A stretch of DNA of 11,802 nucleotides from NCBI GenBank assembly GCA_964592255.1, contig CAZQCI010000066.1, forward strand, positions 1 to 11,802. Reading direction: 5' to 3'. Numbering within the stretch: the stretch's first letter is position 1; every line of letters starts with the position of its first letter. Shown here in pieces: positions 6,780 through 11,802 of this stretch. Source of the stretch: CAZQCI01 sp964592255. GTDB taxonomy: Bacteria; UBA10199; SBBF01. A program made the translations under genes and the position numbers. A model generated the notes under the pieces. It was not told the DNA's origin. It did no database searches and saw only the letters and a program-made list of their open reading frames with translations.

Positions 6780-7253
6780 ATTTAATTTTTCCTTGATGTA
6801 ATTCAATTCATAAATGGTGGCGATGTCTTTTGGTCGACCTAAGGCTTTTTTAGCTTTGATCAGATCGTCGATGGAAATCAGTTTGATTTTTTTACCTTGC
6901 AAATCCATAGTTGTGGCTCTGCTACTTATTTCTTCGAAAGTGCCGACTGCAGGTAGCTCACCTAAAATATCCAATATTCCTAAATCGGTTTGAAGGTAGA
7001 TATTTTTTAGACTATGGGTTTGTTCAGGTAATTCTAAAAAAGAAAGTTTTTCAGTTGTCATACGATATTTAGGACGGTAAGGGGCCAAACATTTTCTGAG
7101 GCTGGCAATACTTTCAGGAGTTAAATAAACACATATATCAACATTTCTTGTTACTTGGGCTGAACCATGGAAGACAGCAGCTAATCCTCCAATGAGGACA
7201 AAGTCAATCTTGGCTTCCTATAGTACTTTTAGGATGTTTTCTAGATTGTTCAC
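6771..7253 (-). pseudogene. Nucleotidyltransferase-fold protein, interrupted by an in-frame TAG
   Basis: The frame runs from a GTG (7251-7253) through VNNLENILKVL, then TAG at 7218-7220 (codon 12), then continues unbroken for 148 codons to TAA at 6771. The part after the stop starts EAKIDFVLIGGLAAVFHGSA, the classic GG...HGS start of a minimal nucleotidyltransferase domain. It ends with the LISIDDLIKAKKALGRPKD block common to this family. The N-terminal helix is thus split from its continuation by one codon, so I call it a nonsense-disrupted gene (or a base error). The usual TxDxD metal motif reads TRNVDI, with Asn replacing the first Asp, which also suggests weakened activity. The only recognised start after the TAG is a TTG at 7086-7088, which would omit the GG...HGS part. 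It overlaps the 70-aa gene by 50 bp. Confidence 0.8.
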
Positions 7254-7416
7254 GCATGAGACGTCCTGCCTCTTGAAGGGCAAGAACAAGTTCTAAGGCT
7301 CCTTGGTGTTCTTGTAACCGTTTTTCAAAAGTTAATTCCAGATTACAGTCCACCAAATTGACATCAATTCCGTAATCAATAGCTTCTTGATAAGCTTTTG
7401 CTAAGGAGGGATTCAT
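7204..7416 (-). CDS. Small hypothetical protein, 70 aa, upstream partner of the nucleotidyltransferase
   Basis: I cannot assign a function. The protein is helical and charged, with no signal peptide or membrane segment; the N-terminal part resembles small AYxxAIxxGIDVxLxxxNL proteins that I recall as encoded just before this type of minimal nucleotidyltransferase. It starts at ATG 7416, 36 nt after the ndk stop, with no strong Shine-Dalgarno motif. Its 3' end overlaps the nucleotidyltransferase start in another frame, so any change to the amber codon would also change this protein (Ile in the codon spanning 7219-7221). The pair might be toxin-antitoxin-like or a two-part enzyme, but the sequence does not prove either. 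Confidence 0.6.
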   Translation of the reverse strand: MNPSLAKAYQEAIDYGIDVNLVDCNLELTFEKRLQEHQGALELVLALQEAGRLMREQSRKHPKSTIGSQD

Positions 7417-7452
7417 GGCATTTATTTTATAAGAACAGATTCAAAAAACAAC

Positions 7453-7887
7453 TTAATTCCATTCGTATTTGCATACATCGGAAGGTTCGAAGAAGTAAGC
7501 AACTTCAAACTTAGCGGTGTCCATGCTGTCGCTTCCATGAGAGGCGTTGCATTGGATGTCGGTTCCGAAATCGGCACGGATGGTTCCAGGATTTGCTTTG
7601 GCAGGATCGGTGGCTCCCATTAAATTACGCCATTTGGTAATGGCATTGTTGCCTTCTAGAGCCATGACGACTACGGGGCCGGAAGTCATAAAAGTCACCA
7701 ATTCATTAAAGAAAGGACGGTCCTTGTGGACGGCATAGAAGCCTTGGGCTTTTTCGGTGGAAAGATGCATCATGCGCATGGCTACGACTTGTAGTCCGTT
7801 CGATTCGATGCGGTCGACGATTTGGCCGATAACACCTTTTGTTAAGGCATCTGGTTTAATGATGGCTAATGTACGTTCAAGTCCCAT
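7453..7887 (-). CDS. ndk: Nucleoside diphosphate kinase
   Basis: 144-aa enzyme of standard length that transfers the gamma-phosphate between nucleoside triphosphates and diphosphates through a phosphohistidine, balancing NTP and dNTP pools in the cytoplasm. The signature NASHGSDS contains the active-site His117. Other family residues are in place: K11 in IKPDA, Y51, R87, R104 and N114. The ATG at 7887 has a strong Shine-Dalgarno sequence (AAGAGGAGA, about 6 nt before it). It lies 124 bp downstream of ettA on the same strand and has its own candidate promoter in that gap. The 70-aa gene begins 36 nt after its stop and may be cotranscribed. Confidence 0.96.
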   Translation of the reverse strand: MGLERTLAIIKPDALTKGVIGQIVDRIESNGLQVVAMRMMHLSTEKAQGFYAVHKDRPFFNELVTFMTSGPVVVMALEGNNAITKWRNLMGATDPAKANPGTIRADFGTDIQCNASHGSDSMDTAKFEVAYFFEPSDVCKYEWN

Positions 7888-7925
7888 GGGCTTCTCCTCT
7901 TAATCTTAAGGTTTTAAAGGGGGAA

Positions 7926-7954
7926 CGTATAAATGATTTGGTTTTTCAAGGCAA
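7926..7954 (-). promoter_or_regulatory. Candidate sigma-70-type promoter for ndk
   Basis: Reading the minus strand, TTGCCT (7949-7954) and TATACG (7926-7931) are separated by exactly 17 bp, each matching 4 of 6 consensus bases. The predicted start is near 7919, leaving a leader of about 32 nt that contains the strong ndk Shine-Dalgarno sequence. Confidence 0.45.
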
Positions 7955-8011
7955 TGAATTTTTAATCGTTCTTTACAAAAGTAGAGTAATCAGCTGAAAG
8001 AAAAGTGGATT

Positions 8012-9709
8012 TTAGTCGCGTTTCAATTTTTTGTATTTAATCCGATGTATCTGGTCAGCTTCGGTACCTAAGCGGCGTTTTTTGTCTTCTTCGTATTCCG
8101 AGAAATTTCCGTCGAACCAAACGACCTGGCTGTTTCCTTCAAATGAGAGAATATGGGTGGCAATTCGGTCTAAAAACCAGCGATCGTGGCTGATGACGAC
8201 GGCGCAACCGGCGAAATTTTCCAAAGCCACTTCTAAGGCGCGGAGTGTGTTGACATCCAAATCATTGGTAGGTTCATCCAATAAGAGAACGTTACCGGCA
8301 TCTTTTAAAGTCATTGCCAAATGGACGCGATTTCTTTCTCCGCCAGAAAGAACGGCAATGGGTTTTTGTTGGTCGGATCCTGTAAAATTGAAACGAGCTA
8401 CGTAACCGCGCGAGTTCACTTCACGATTGCCTAGTTGAATAGTTTCATGTCCACCGGAAATACATTCCCACACATTACGTTTATCGTCAGGGGCAAATCG
8501 GTTTTGATCGACGTATCCTAGCTTTACGGTTTCACCCACTTTGAAAGTGCCGGAGTCTGGCTTTTCCAACCCCATAATCATCTTGAAGAGCGTAGTTTTA
8601 CCGGCGCCGTTGGGGCCGATTACACCAACAATGCCGCCTTGAGGTAGTTTGAAATTTAAGTTTTCAAACAAAACTTTATCGCCATAGGCTTTGCTTACAT
8701 TTTGTGCCTCAATCACACTGGCGCCTAAGCGTGGCCCGGGAGGAATAAAAATTTCCAAATCCTCTTCGCGTTTTTCGTTTTGCTGCTTGAGCATATTCTC
8801 GTAATTGGTGATACGAGCTTTAGCTTTAACCCGGCGCGCGGAAGGGGATTGACGAATCCATTCTAGTTCTCGCTCCAAAGTTTTAAGGCGTTTGTTCTCT
8901 GATTTTTCTTCTTGGCGAAGTCGCTCTTCTTTTTGTGCCAACCATGAAGAATAGTTTCCTTTCCACGGAATGCCATGCCCACGGTCGAGTTCTAAAATCC
9001 ACCCGGCGACATTATCTAAAAAATATCGGTCGTGAGTCACGGCGATGATAGTGCCTTTATATTGTTGGAGATGGCGCTCCAGCCAGAAAACAGATTCGGC
9101 ATCTAAGTGGTTTGTGGGTTCGTCCAAGAGTAAAATATCTGGTTCTTGTAATAAGAGCCGGCAGAGGGCCACGCGGCGTTTTTCCCCTCCGGAAATGAGA
9201 GATACTTTGGTGTCGTCAGGTGGGCATCGCAGGGCGTCCATGGCCAATTCCAATTTATTGTCCAAGTTCCACGCATCCGATTGTTCCAGTTTTTCCTGTA
9301 CTACGGCTTGACGTTCGATGAGTTTGTTCATCTCATCATCACTCATGGGGTTGGCAAAACTGTTATTGATGTTTTCGTATTCCTTCAACAGATTGACTGT
9401 TTCTTGTACGGCTTCCTGGACCACTTCTTTTACCGTTTTGTTTGGATCTAAATTTGGTTCTTGTTCCAATAGTCCGATGCTGTAACCTTTGGAAAAGGTG
9501 ATGTCCCCCGTGTAATCTTTATCGACACCAGCAATGATTTTTAAAAGCGAGCTTTTACCCGCTCCGTTTAATCCCAATACACCGATTTTGGCTCCATAAA
9601 AAAATGAAAGAGAGATGTCTTTCAATACCTGCTTTTGAGGAGGATGCACGCGGTTGACTCGGTGCATGGAAAAAATAATTTGATTGGGTTCGGAAGGAGG
9701 TTTGGACAT
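8012..9709 (-). CDS. ettA: Energy-dependent translational throttle protein EttA (ABC-F ATPase)
   Basis: 565-aa cytoplasmic ABC-F protein with two nucleotide-binding domains and no membrane segment. E. coli EttA (555 aa) binds the ribosomal E site and gates entry into elongation according to the ATP/ADP ratio; strong collinearity supports the same role. Domain 1 has Walker A GLNGAGKS (46-53), signature LISGGEKRR and LLLDEPTNHLD. A charged linker (PtIM, around KSENKRLKTLERELEW) follows. Domain 2 has GPNGAGKT, LSGGERNR and LLLDEPTNDLD. The C-terminus RIKYKKLKR matches the family. The frame stays open to 9832, but residues encoded upstream of about 9760 derive from a dispersed repeat. ATG 9709 fits the E. 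coli N-terminus (IIFSMHRVNRVHPP). No Shine-Dalgarno motif is present; the bases before the ATG read CCTCCCCT. Confidence 0.95.
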   Translation of the reverse strand: MSKPPSEPNQIIFSMHRVNRVHPPQKQVLKDISLSFFYGAKIGVLGLNGAGKSSLLKIIAGVDKDYTGDITFSKGYSIGLLEQEPNLDPNKTVKEVVQEAVQETVNLLKEYENINNSFANPMSDDEMNKLIERQAVVQEKLEQSDAWNLDNKLELAMDALRCPPDDTKVSLISGGEKRRVALCRLLLQEPDILLLDEPTNHLDAESVFWLERHLQQYKGTIIAVTHDRYFLDNVAGWILELDRGHGIPWKGNYSSWLAQKEERLRQEEKSENKRLKTLERELEWIRQSPSARRVKAKARITNYENMLKQQNEKREEDLEIFIPPGPRLGASVIEAQNVSKAYGDKVLFENLNFKLPQGGIVGVIGPNGAGKTTLFKMIMGLEKPDSGTFKVGETVKLGYVDQNRFAPDDKRNVWECISGGHETIQLGNREVNSRGYVARFNFTGSDQQKPIAVLSGGERNRVHLAMTLKDAGNVLLLDEPTNDLDVNTLRALEVALENFAGCAVVISHDRWFLDRIATHILSFEGNSQVVWFDGNFSEYEEDKKRRLGTEADQIHRIKYKKLKRD

Positions 9710-9760
9710 AGGGGAGGTTCTTAGCAATGGAGAAGAATCACGGCAATCTAAATTTTTATT

Positions 9761-9836
9761 GTCATCGCGAGGAGGGTCATCGGCCCGACGTGGCGATCCA
9801 TGGATTGCTTCTCCGCCTTCGGCGGCTCGCAATGAC
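9761..9836. repeat. Dispersed palindromic repeat element (about 76 nt)
   Basis: The terminal inverted repeats are GTCATCGCGAG (9761-9771) and CTCGCAATGAC (9826-9836), which match at 10 of 11 positions. Inside are TGGCGATCCATGGATTGC and a perfect small hairpin, CCGCC-TTC-GGCGG (9813-9825). This arrangement is typical of small non-coding palindromic elements scattered between genes in some bacteria. It lies between the divergent ettA and sigma-54 activator genes and produces a false N-terminal extension of ettA. Confidence 0.85.
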
Positions 9837-9853
9837 GGGACAGAGTATGATAA

Positions 9854-9882
9854 TCGGACGGTTGTTTTAAAGTTTTCGGACG
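9854..9882 (+). promoter_or_regulatory. Two TCGGACG direct repeats 22 bp apart upstream of the activator gene
   Basis: TCGGACG occurs at 9854-9860 and again at 9876-9882, a 22-bp period or about two helical turns, so both would face the same side of DNA. They sit about 95-125 bp before the predicted sigma-54 start at about 9978, a usual enhancer distance. Their sequence differs from the palindrome upstream of the secreted-protein gene. Role speculative. Confidence 0.3.
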
Positions 9883-9951
9883 TTTTTACACATTTTATTT
9901 TTCTGTTTTTTTTAAACCCCTGTTTTTAAGGGTAATTTTTTCAGCTAAGCC

Positions 9952-9967
9952 TGGCATATTGTTTGCG
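9952..9967 (+). promoter_or_regulatory. Sigma-54 (-24/-12) promoter of the activator gene
   Basis: TGGCATATTGTTTGCG fits the TGGCAY-N5-TTGC consensus, with GG (9953-9954) and GC (9965-9966) separated by the required 10 bp. The predicted start is at about 9978, at the A of the activator's ATG (9979). A transcript from here would be nearly leaderless and would not include the AGGGGG Shine-Dalgarno motif at 9971-9976. Confidence 0.75.
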
Positions 9968-9978
9968 TATAGGGGGTT

Positions 9979-10926
9979 ATGGAAAATAATTTGAAATATA
10001 CTTATGACGATATTGTTTATTGTTCTGAACTCATCAGGCAGGTTTTAAGATTGTTAGATAAAATTACCGACTCAAAAATTCCGGTAGTCATTTGCGGCGA
10101 AAGTGGAACGGGGAAAGAGTTAGTGGCTAAAGCTCTTCATTACAACAGTGGTCGCAAGATGTGTCCTTTTGTTTCGGAAAATTGTGCGGCTATTTCAGGA
10201 AATCTTTTAGAAAGTGAATTGTTTGGTCATAGCAAGGGGGCCTTTACCGGTGCCGATCGCGATAAAGATGGTTTGTTTAAGTATGCTAATGGAGGCACGT
10301 TGTTTTTAGATGAAATTGGCGACATGCCGATGGAGCTTCAATCTAAATTATTACGAGTGGTGCAAGAAGGGGAGATGCGTCCTATTGGCAGTACAAAAAC
10401 ATTTAAAGTGGATGTCCGCATTGTATGTGCCACGCACCATGATTTGTCATTGCTGGTGCGAGAGAGAAAATTCCGTGCTGATTTATATTATCGTTTAAAT
10501 GGTATGACAGTGTTTATGCCTTCATTAAGGGAGCGTAAAGAAGACATTCCGCTTTTGGTCCGGCATTTTCTTGATAAGTTTGGATATCAGAATATTCACG
10601 TTGATCCAGAGGTGTTTGAGTTGTTTTCCAATTATACATGGCCGGGGAACATTCGTGAGCTGGAGCATGTGGTTCATAATGCTTGTCTTTTTTCTGATGT
10701 AGAAAAAATTACACCCGAGACTGTTTGTTTTAAGCGTGAACTTTTTCTGCCTGAGGGCATGGTCTTGTCCCAAGAAAGTAGAGTGGCGTTGCAAGATGAG
10801 CCGACGCGTTTGCGCCAGGCTTTAAGATTAGCCAAGATGAATAAGACGGAAGCCGCGCGTTTGTTAGGGATTAGTCGTAGTACTCTTTATGCTAAGTTGG
10901 CCCTATATCAAATAGACAATTTTTAA
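9979..10926 (+). CDS. Sigma-54-dependent transcriptional activator (enhancer-binding protein) lacking a sensory domain
   Basis: 315-aa NtrC-family protein made only of the AAA+ sigma-54 interaction domain and a Fis-type helix-turn-helix. Visible: Walker A GESGTGKE (40-47), the sigma-54 contact loop GAFTGA (87-92), Walker B GGTLFLDE (105-112), the arginine-finger region ADLYYRLN, sensor II WPGNIREL, and the C-terminal DNA-binding helices NKTEAARLLGISRSTLYAKL (about 288-307). There is no receiver, GAF or PAS domain; the AAA+ fold starts by about residue 10, as in PspF. Such proteins are constitutively competent or controlled by a partner protein. A good AGGGGG motif precedes the ATG. The gene has its own sigma-54 promoter and is followed by an enhancer-like palindrome and two further sigma-54 promoters. 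The subfamily and signal are unknown. Confidence 0.93.
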   Translation: MENNLKYTYDDIVYCSELIRQVLRLLDKITDSKIPVVICGESGTGKELVAKALHYNSGRKMCPFVSENCAAISGNLLESELFGHSKGAFTGADRDKDGLFKYANGGTLFLDEIGDMPMELQSKLLRVVQEGEMRPIGSTKTFKVDVRIVCATHHDLSLLVRERKFRADLYYRLNGMTVFMPSLRERKEDIPLLVRHFLDKFGYQNIHVDPEVFELFSNYTWPGNIRELEHVVHNACLFSDVEKITPETVCFKRELFLPEGMVLSQESRVALQDEPTRLRQALRLAKMNKTEAARLLGISRSTLYAKLALYQIDNF

Positions 10927-10932
10927 TTCATA

Positions 10933-10990
10933 TCAAAATAATAGTCATTATTTTGACTTTTCTATCAAAATAACAAGAGATTAAAATAAT
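10933..10990 (+). promoter_or_regulatory. Candidate upstream activating sequence (palindrome plus extra half-sites)
   Basis: TCAAAATAAT (10933-10942) and ATTATTTTGA (10947-10956) form a perfect 10-bp-arm inverted repeat with a 4-nt spacer. Two more half-sites in direct orientation follow: TCAAAATAAC at 10965-10974 (9 of 10) and TTAAAATAAT at 10981-10990 (9 of 10). The palindrome centre is about 109 bp upstream of the predicted sigma-54 start of the next gene, typical for an enhancer bound by a dimeric Fis-type activator such as the neighbouring one. It could also act as a weak AT-rich terminator for the activator gene, whose stop ends at 10926. Confidence 0.65.
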
Positions 10991-11027
10991 AAGTATTTAA
11001 TATTACTTAATTTTTTAAAATATCACC

Positions 11028-11043
11028 TGGCATTAAAATTGCT
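11028..11043 (+). promoter_or_regulatory. Sigma-54 (-24/-12) promoter of the secreted-protein gene
   Basis: TGGCATTAAAATTGCT has GG (11029-11030) and GC (11041-11042) with exactly 10 bp between, and both flanking elements match the consensus. The predicted start is at about 11054-11055, leaving a leader of only about 10 nt that consists almost entirely of the Shine-Dalgarno sequence AGGAGA (11055-11060). Confidence 0.85.
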
Positions 11044-11064
11044 TTATCATCTCCAGGAGAGATG

Positions 11065-11427
11065 ATGAAACACTTATTTTTAATCATATTCAGTCTGTTT
11101 TTTTTACTAGGATCCACAAGTCTTTGGGCTGATGACGAACCCATCGATGAATGTTCCCAACTACAAGAAAAAATTAATATTTTTAGTTCTTTAGAAGAAA
11201 CTGTTGCACGTGATTTTGCTCGTATTACAGATAAAAGCTTGTGTGATTCGATGAGTGCCCAATGTGATTATTTTTATTCCACGCTTAAGCGATATCATAA
11301 AGAATACCGGAACCAATGTCAGGAAGACTATGAAATCCCCACTATCTCTATCTGTGATTATGCTGCCAATCCTTGTGTGAAAAAACCCAAAGTGAATCCT
11401 TTTTCTGCTTATCACGCCCGTCGTTAG
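11065..11427 (+). CDS. Small secreted six-cysteine protein of unknown function
   Basis: I do not recognise the family. The 120-aa product has a textbook signal peptide: KH, then a long hydrophobic core (about residues 4-16) and SLWA-DD, with likely cleavage after Ala22. The roughly 98-residue mature part has six cysteines (30, 60, 67, 85, 97, 104), an even number compatible with three disulfides in the periplasm or outside the cell. It is otherwise polar and largely helical, with a basic end. The ATG at 11065 is preferred over the adjacent ATG at 11062 because AGGAGA then sits 4 nt away; both are in frame. A strong sigma-54 promoter and a putative enhancer lie directly upstream, next to the activator gene, so it is probably that activator's target. 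It ends in TAG, showing TAG is used as a stop in this genome. Confidence 0.82.
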   Translation: MKHLFLIIFSLFFLLGSTSLWADDEPIDECSQLQEKINIFSSLEETVARDFARITDKSLCDSMSAQCDYFYSTLKRYHKEYRNQCQEDYEIPTISICDYAANPCVKKPKVNPFSAYHARR

Positions 11428-11574
11428 TTCTATTAATTATACACTGTGGCATTTTTTGTATACACCTTGTCAGGTCGTTGACATTTTTGTTCTTTTTCCA
11501 TGTTTTTTGAACTTCAACTTAAAAAATAATATTAATAATTTCAATTAGTTATAATTTTAACAATTCTCCCATTC
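11428..11574. other. AT-rich intergenic stretch upstream of the third sigma-54 promoter
   Basis: I see no ORF here. It contains a 6-bp inverted repeat, TATACA (11438-11443) with TGTATA (11457-11462), just after the secreted-protein stop. A short palindrome, TTGAA-C-TTCAA (11507-11517), is centred about 89 bp before the predicted sigma-54 start at 11601. The second could be an enhancer site but does not clearly match the palindrome at 10933-10956. Confidence 0.4.
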
Positions 11575-11590
11575 TGGCATACCAATTGCT
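11575..11590 (+). promoter_or_regulatory. Sigma-54 (-24/-12) promoter with no downstream ORF
   Basis: TGGCATACCAATTGCT matches the consensus TGGCAYRN4TTGCW at every defined position, with GG (11576-11577) and GC (11588-11589) 10 bp apart. The predicted start is at about 11601, an A. No ATG and no plausible Shine-Dalgarno/start pair follows in the next 150 bases. A stable hairpin follows within 30-65 nt. Confidence 0.8.
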
Positions 11591-11600
11591 CTATAGAAGA

Positions 11601-11669
11601 ACGAAGCACATTTCCACCCCAACGGTAGAGGGGGTTAGAATCTTCAAGGTTTTGACCCCCTCTTTCCTT
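11601..11669 (+). ncRNA. Candidate sigma-54-dependent small RNA ending in a 16-bp hairpin
   Basis: The predicted transcript starts about 12 nt after a perfect sigma-54 promoter. Bases 11627-11642 pair continuously with 11648-11663 around a 5-nt loop (TTCAA); 16 pairs, three of them G-U, with a strong AGAGGGGG/CCCCCTCT base. It is followed by the T-rich TTCCTTA, a moderate terminator tail. This gives an RNA of about 65-70 nt with a 26-nt single-stranded 5' region. ACCCC at 11616-11620 could alternatively pair with GGGGT inside the left arm, so a switch between two folds is possible. No coding potential is visible. Existence and ends are inferred from sequence only. Confidence 0.6.
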
Positions 11670-11762
11670 ATCTAGCTGTTACTTTAATTCCCAAATATCT
11701 TAGCTTGAAGTTTTTTTCGTCATTCCGGTGGGTAGTGACTCATTTTCAATTTGAATAACTCC

Positions 11763-11793
11763 CCCTAACCCCCTCTTATTTTAAGAGGGGGAG
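11763..11793. repeat. C-rich dispersed repeat with perfect 10-bp hairpin
   Basis: CCCCCTCTTA (11769-11778) pairs exactly with TAAGAGGGGG (11782-11791) around TTT. An outer CTCCCCC (about 11759-11765) could compete for GGGGGAG (11787-11793). The unit CTAACCCCCTCT (11765-11776) is the exact reverse complement of 11627-11638 in the sRNA candidate. Between 11670 and 11758 I see no gene. Confidence 0.7.
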
Positions 11794-11802
11794 AATTCAT
11801 TT

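Noticed and set aside
7633..7655. TGGCATTGTTGCC as a further sigma-54 promoter
   Set aside because: GG and GC are only 7 bp apart instead of 10, and it lies inside ndk.
9710..9832. 41-residue N-terminal extension of ettA
   Set aside because: Much of it is encoded by the dispersed repeat at 9761-9836, and E. coli EttA has no such extension.
9914..9937. ACCC...GGGT hairpin with following T-run as a terminator
   Set aside because: The stem has only about four pairs and no plus-strand gene upstream to terminate.
11478..11508. Sigma-70 promoter from TTGACA at 11478
   Set aside because: The -35 is perfect but no acceptable -10 lies 16-18 bp downstream, and no gene follows.

Overview
This is a bacterial chromosomal window of moderately low GC content. 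The gene set (Pcm, NlpD-like LysM/M23 peptidase, SpeA, SrkA-type kinase, EttA, a sigma-54 activator) points to a Gram-negative, proteobacterium-like organism, plausibly one of the 'delta'-type lineages. I cannot name a taxon from sequence alone. Dispersed palindromic intergenic repeats, a 10-N gap and the uncultured-lineage feel suggest a draft or metagenome-derived assembly.

Left part (1-3991). The 3' end of pcm overlaps a LysM/M23 cell-wall peptidase gene by ATGA. Then come apt (purine salvage), a tRNA-Arg(CCT), and speA (biosynthetic arginine decarboxylase, first step of the ADC route to polyamines). A 66-codon unknown gene ends tail-to-tail with speA.

Middle (3992-9836). An AT-rich spacer with palindromes is followed by a leftward RhlE-type DEAD-box helicase gene, flanked by inverted copies of a 26-nt repeat. 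A rightward SrkA/YihE-type kinase gene follows. Leftward on the other strand are ettA (translation throttle ABC-F), ndk, a 70-aa unknown, and a nucleotidyltransferase gene broken by an in-frame amber codon. Repeat elements abut the starts of srkA and ettA and create false N-terminal extensions there.

Right part (9837-11802) is the most interesting. Three near-perfect sigma-54 (-24/-12) promoters lie on the same strand within 1.65 kb. One directly precedes a sigma-54 enhancer-binding protein gene that has no sensory domain. One precedes a gene for a small secreted six-cysteine protein, with a 10-bp-arm palindrome and further half-sites in the enhancer position. The third precedes no ORF but is followed by a 16-bp hairpin ending about 65 nt downstream, which looks like a sigma-54-dependent small RNA. 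I read this as a compact, self-contained sigma-54 regulatory module: activator, enhancer, exported protein and sRNA. Its physiological role is unknown.
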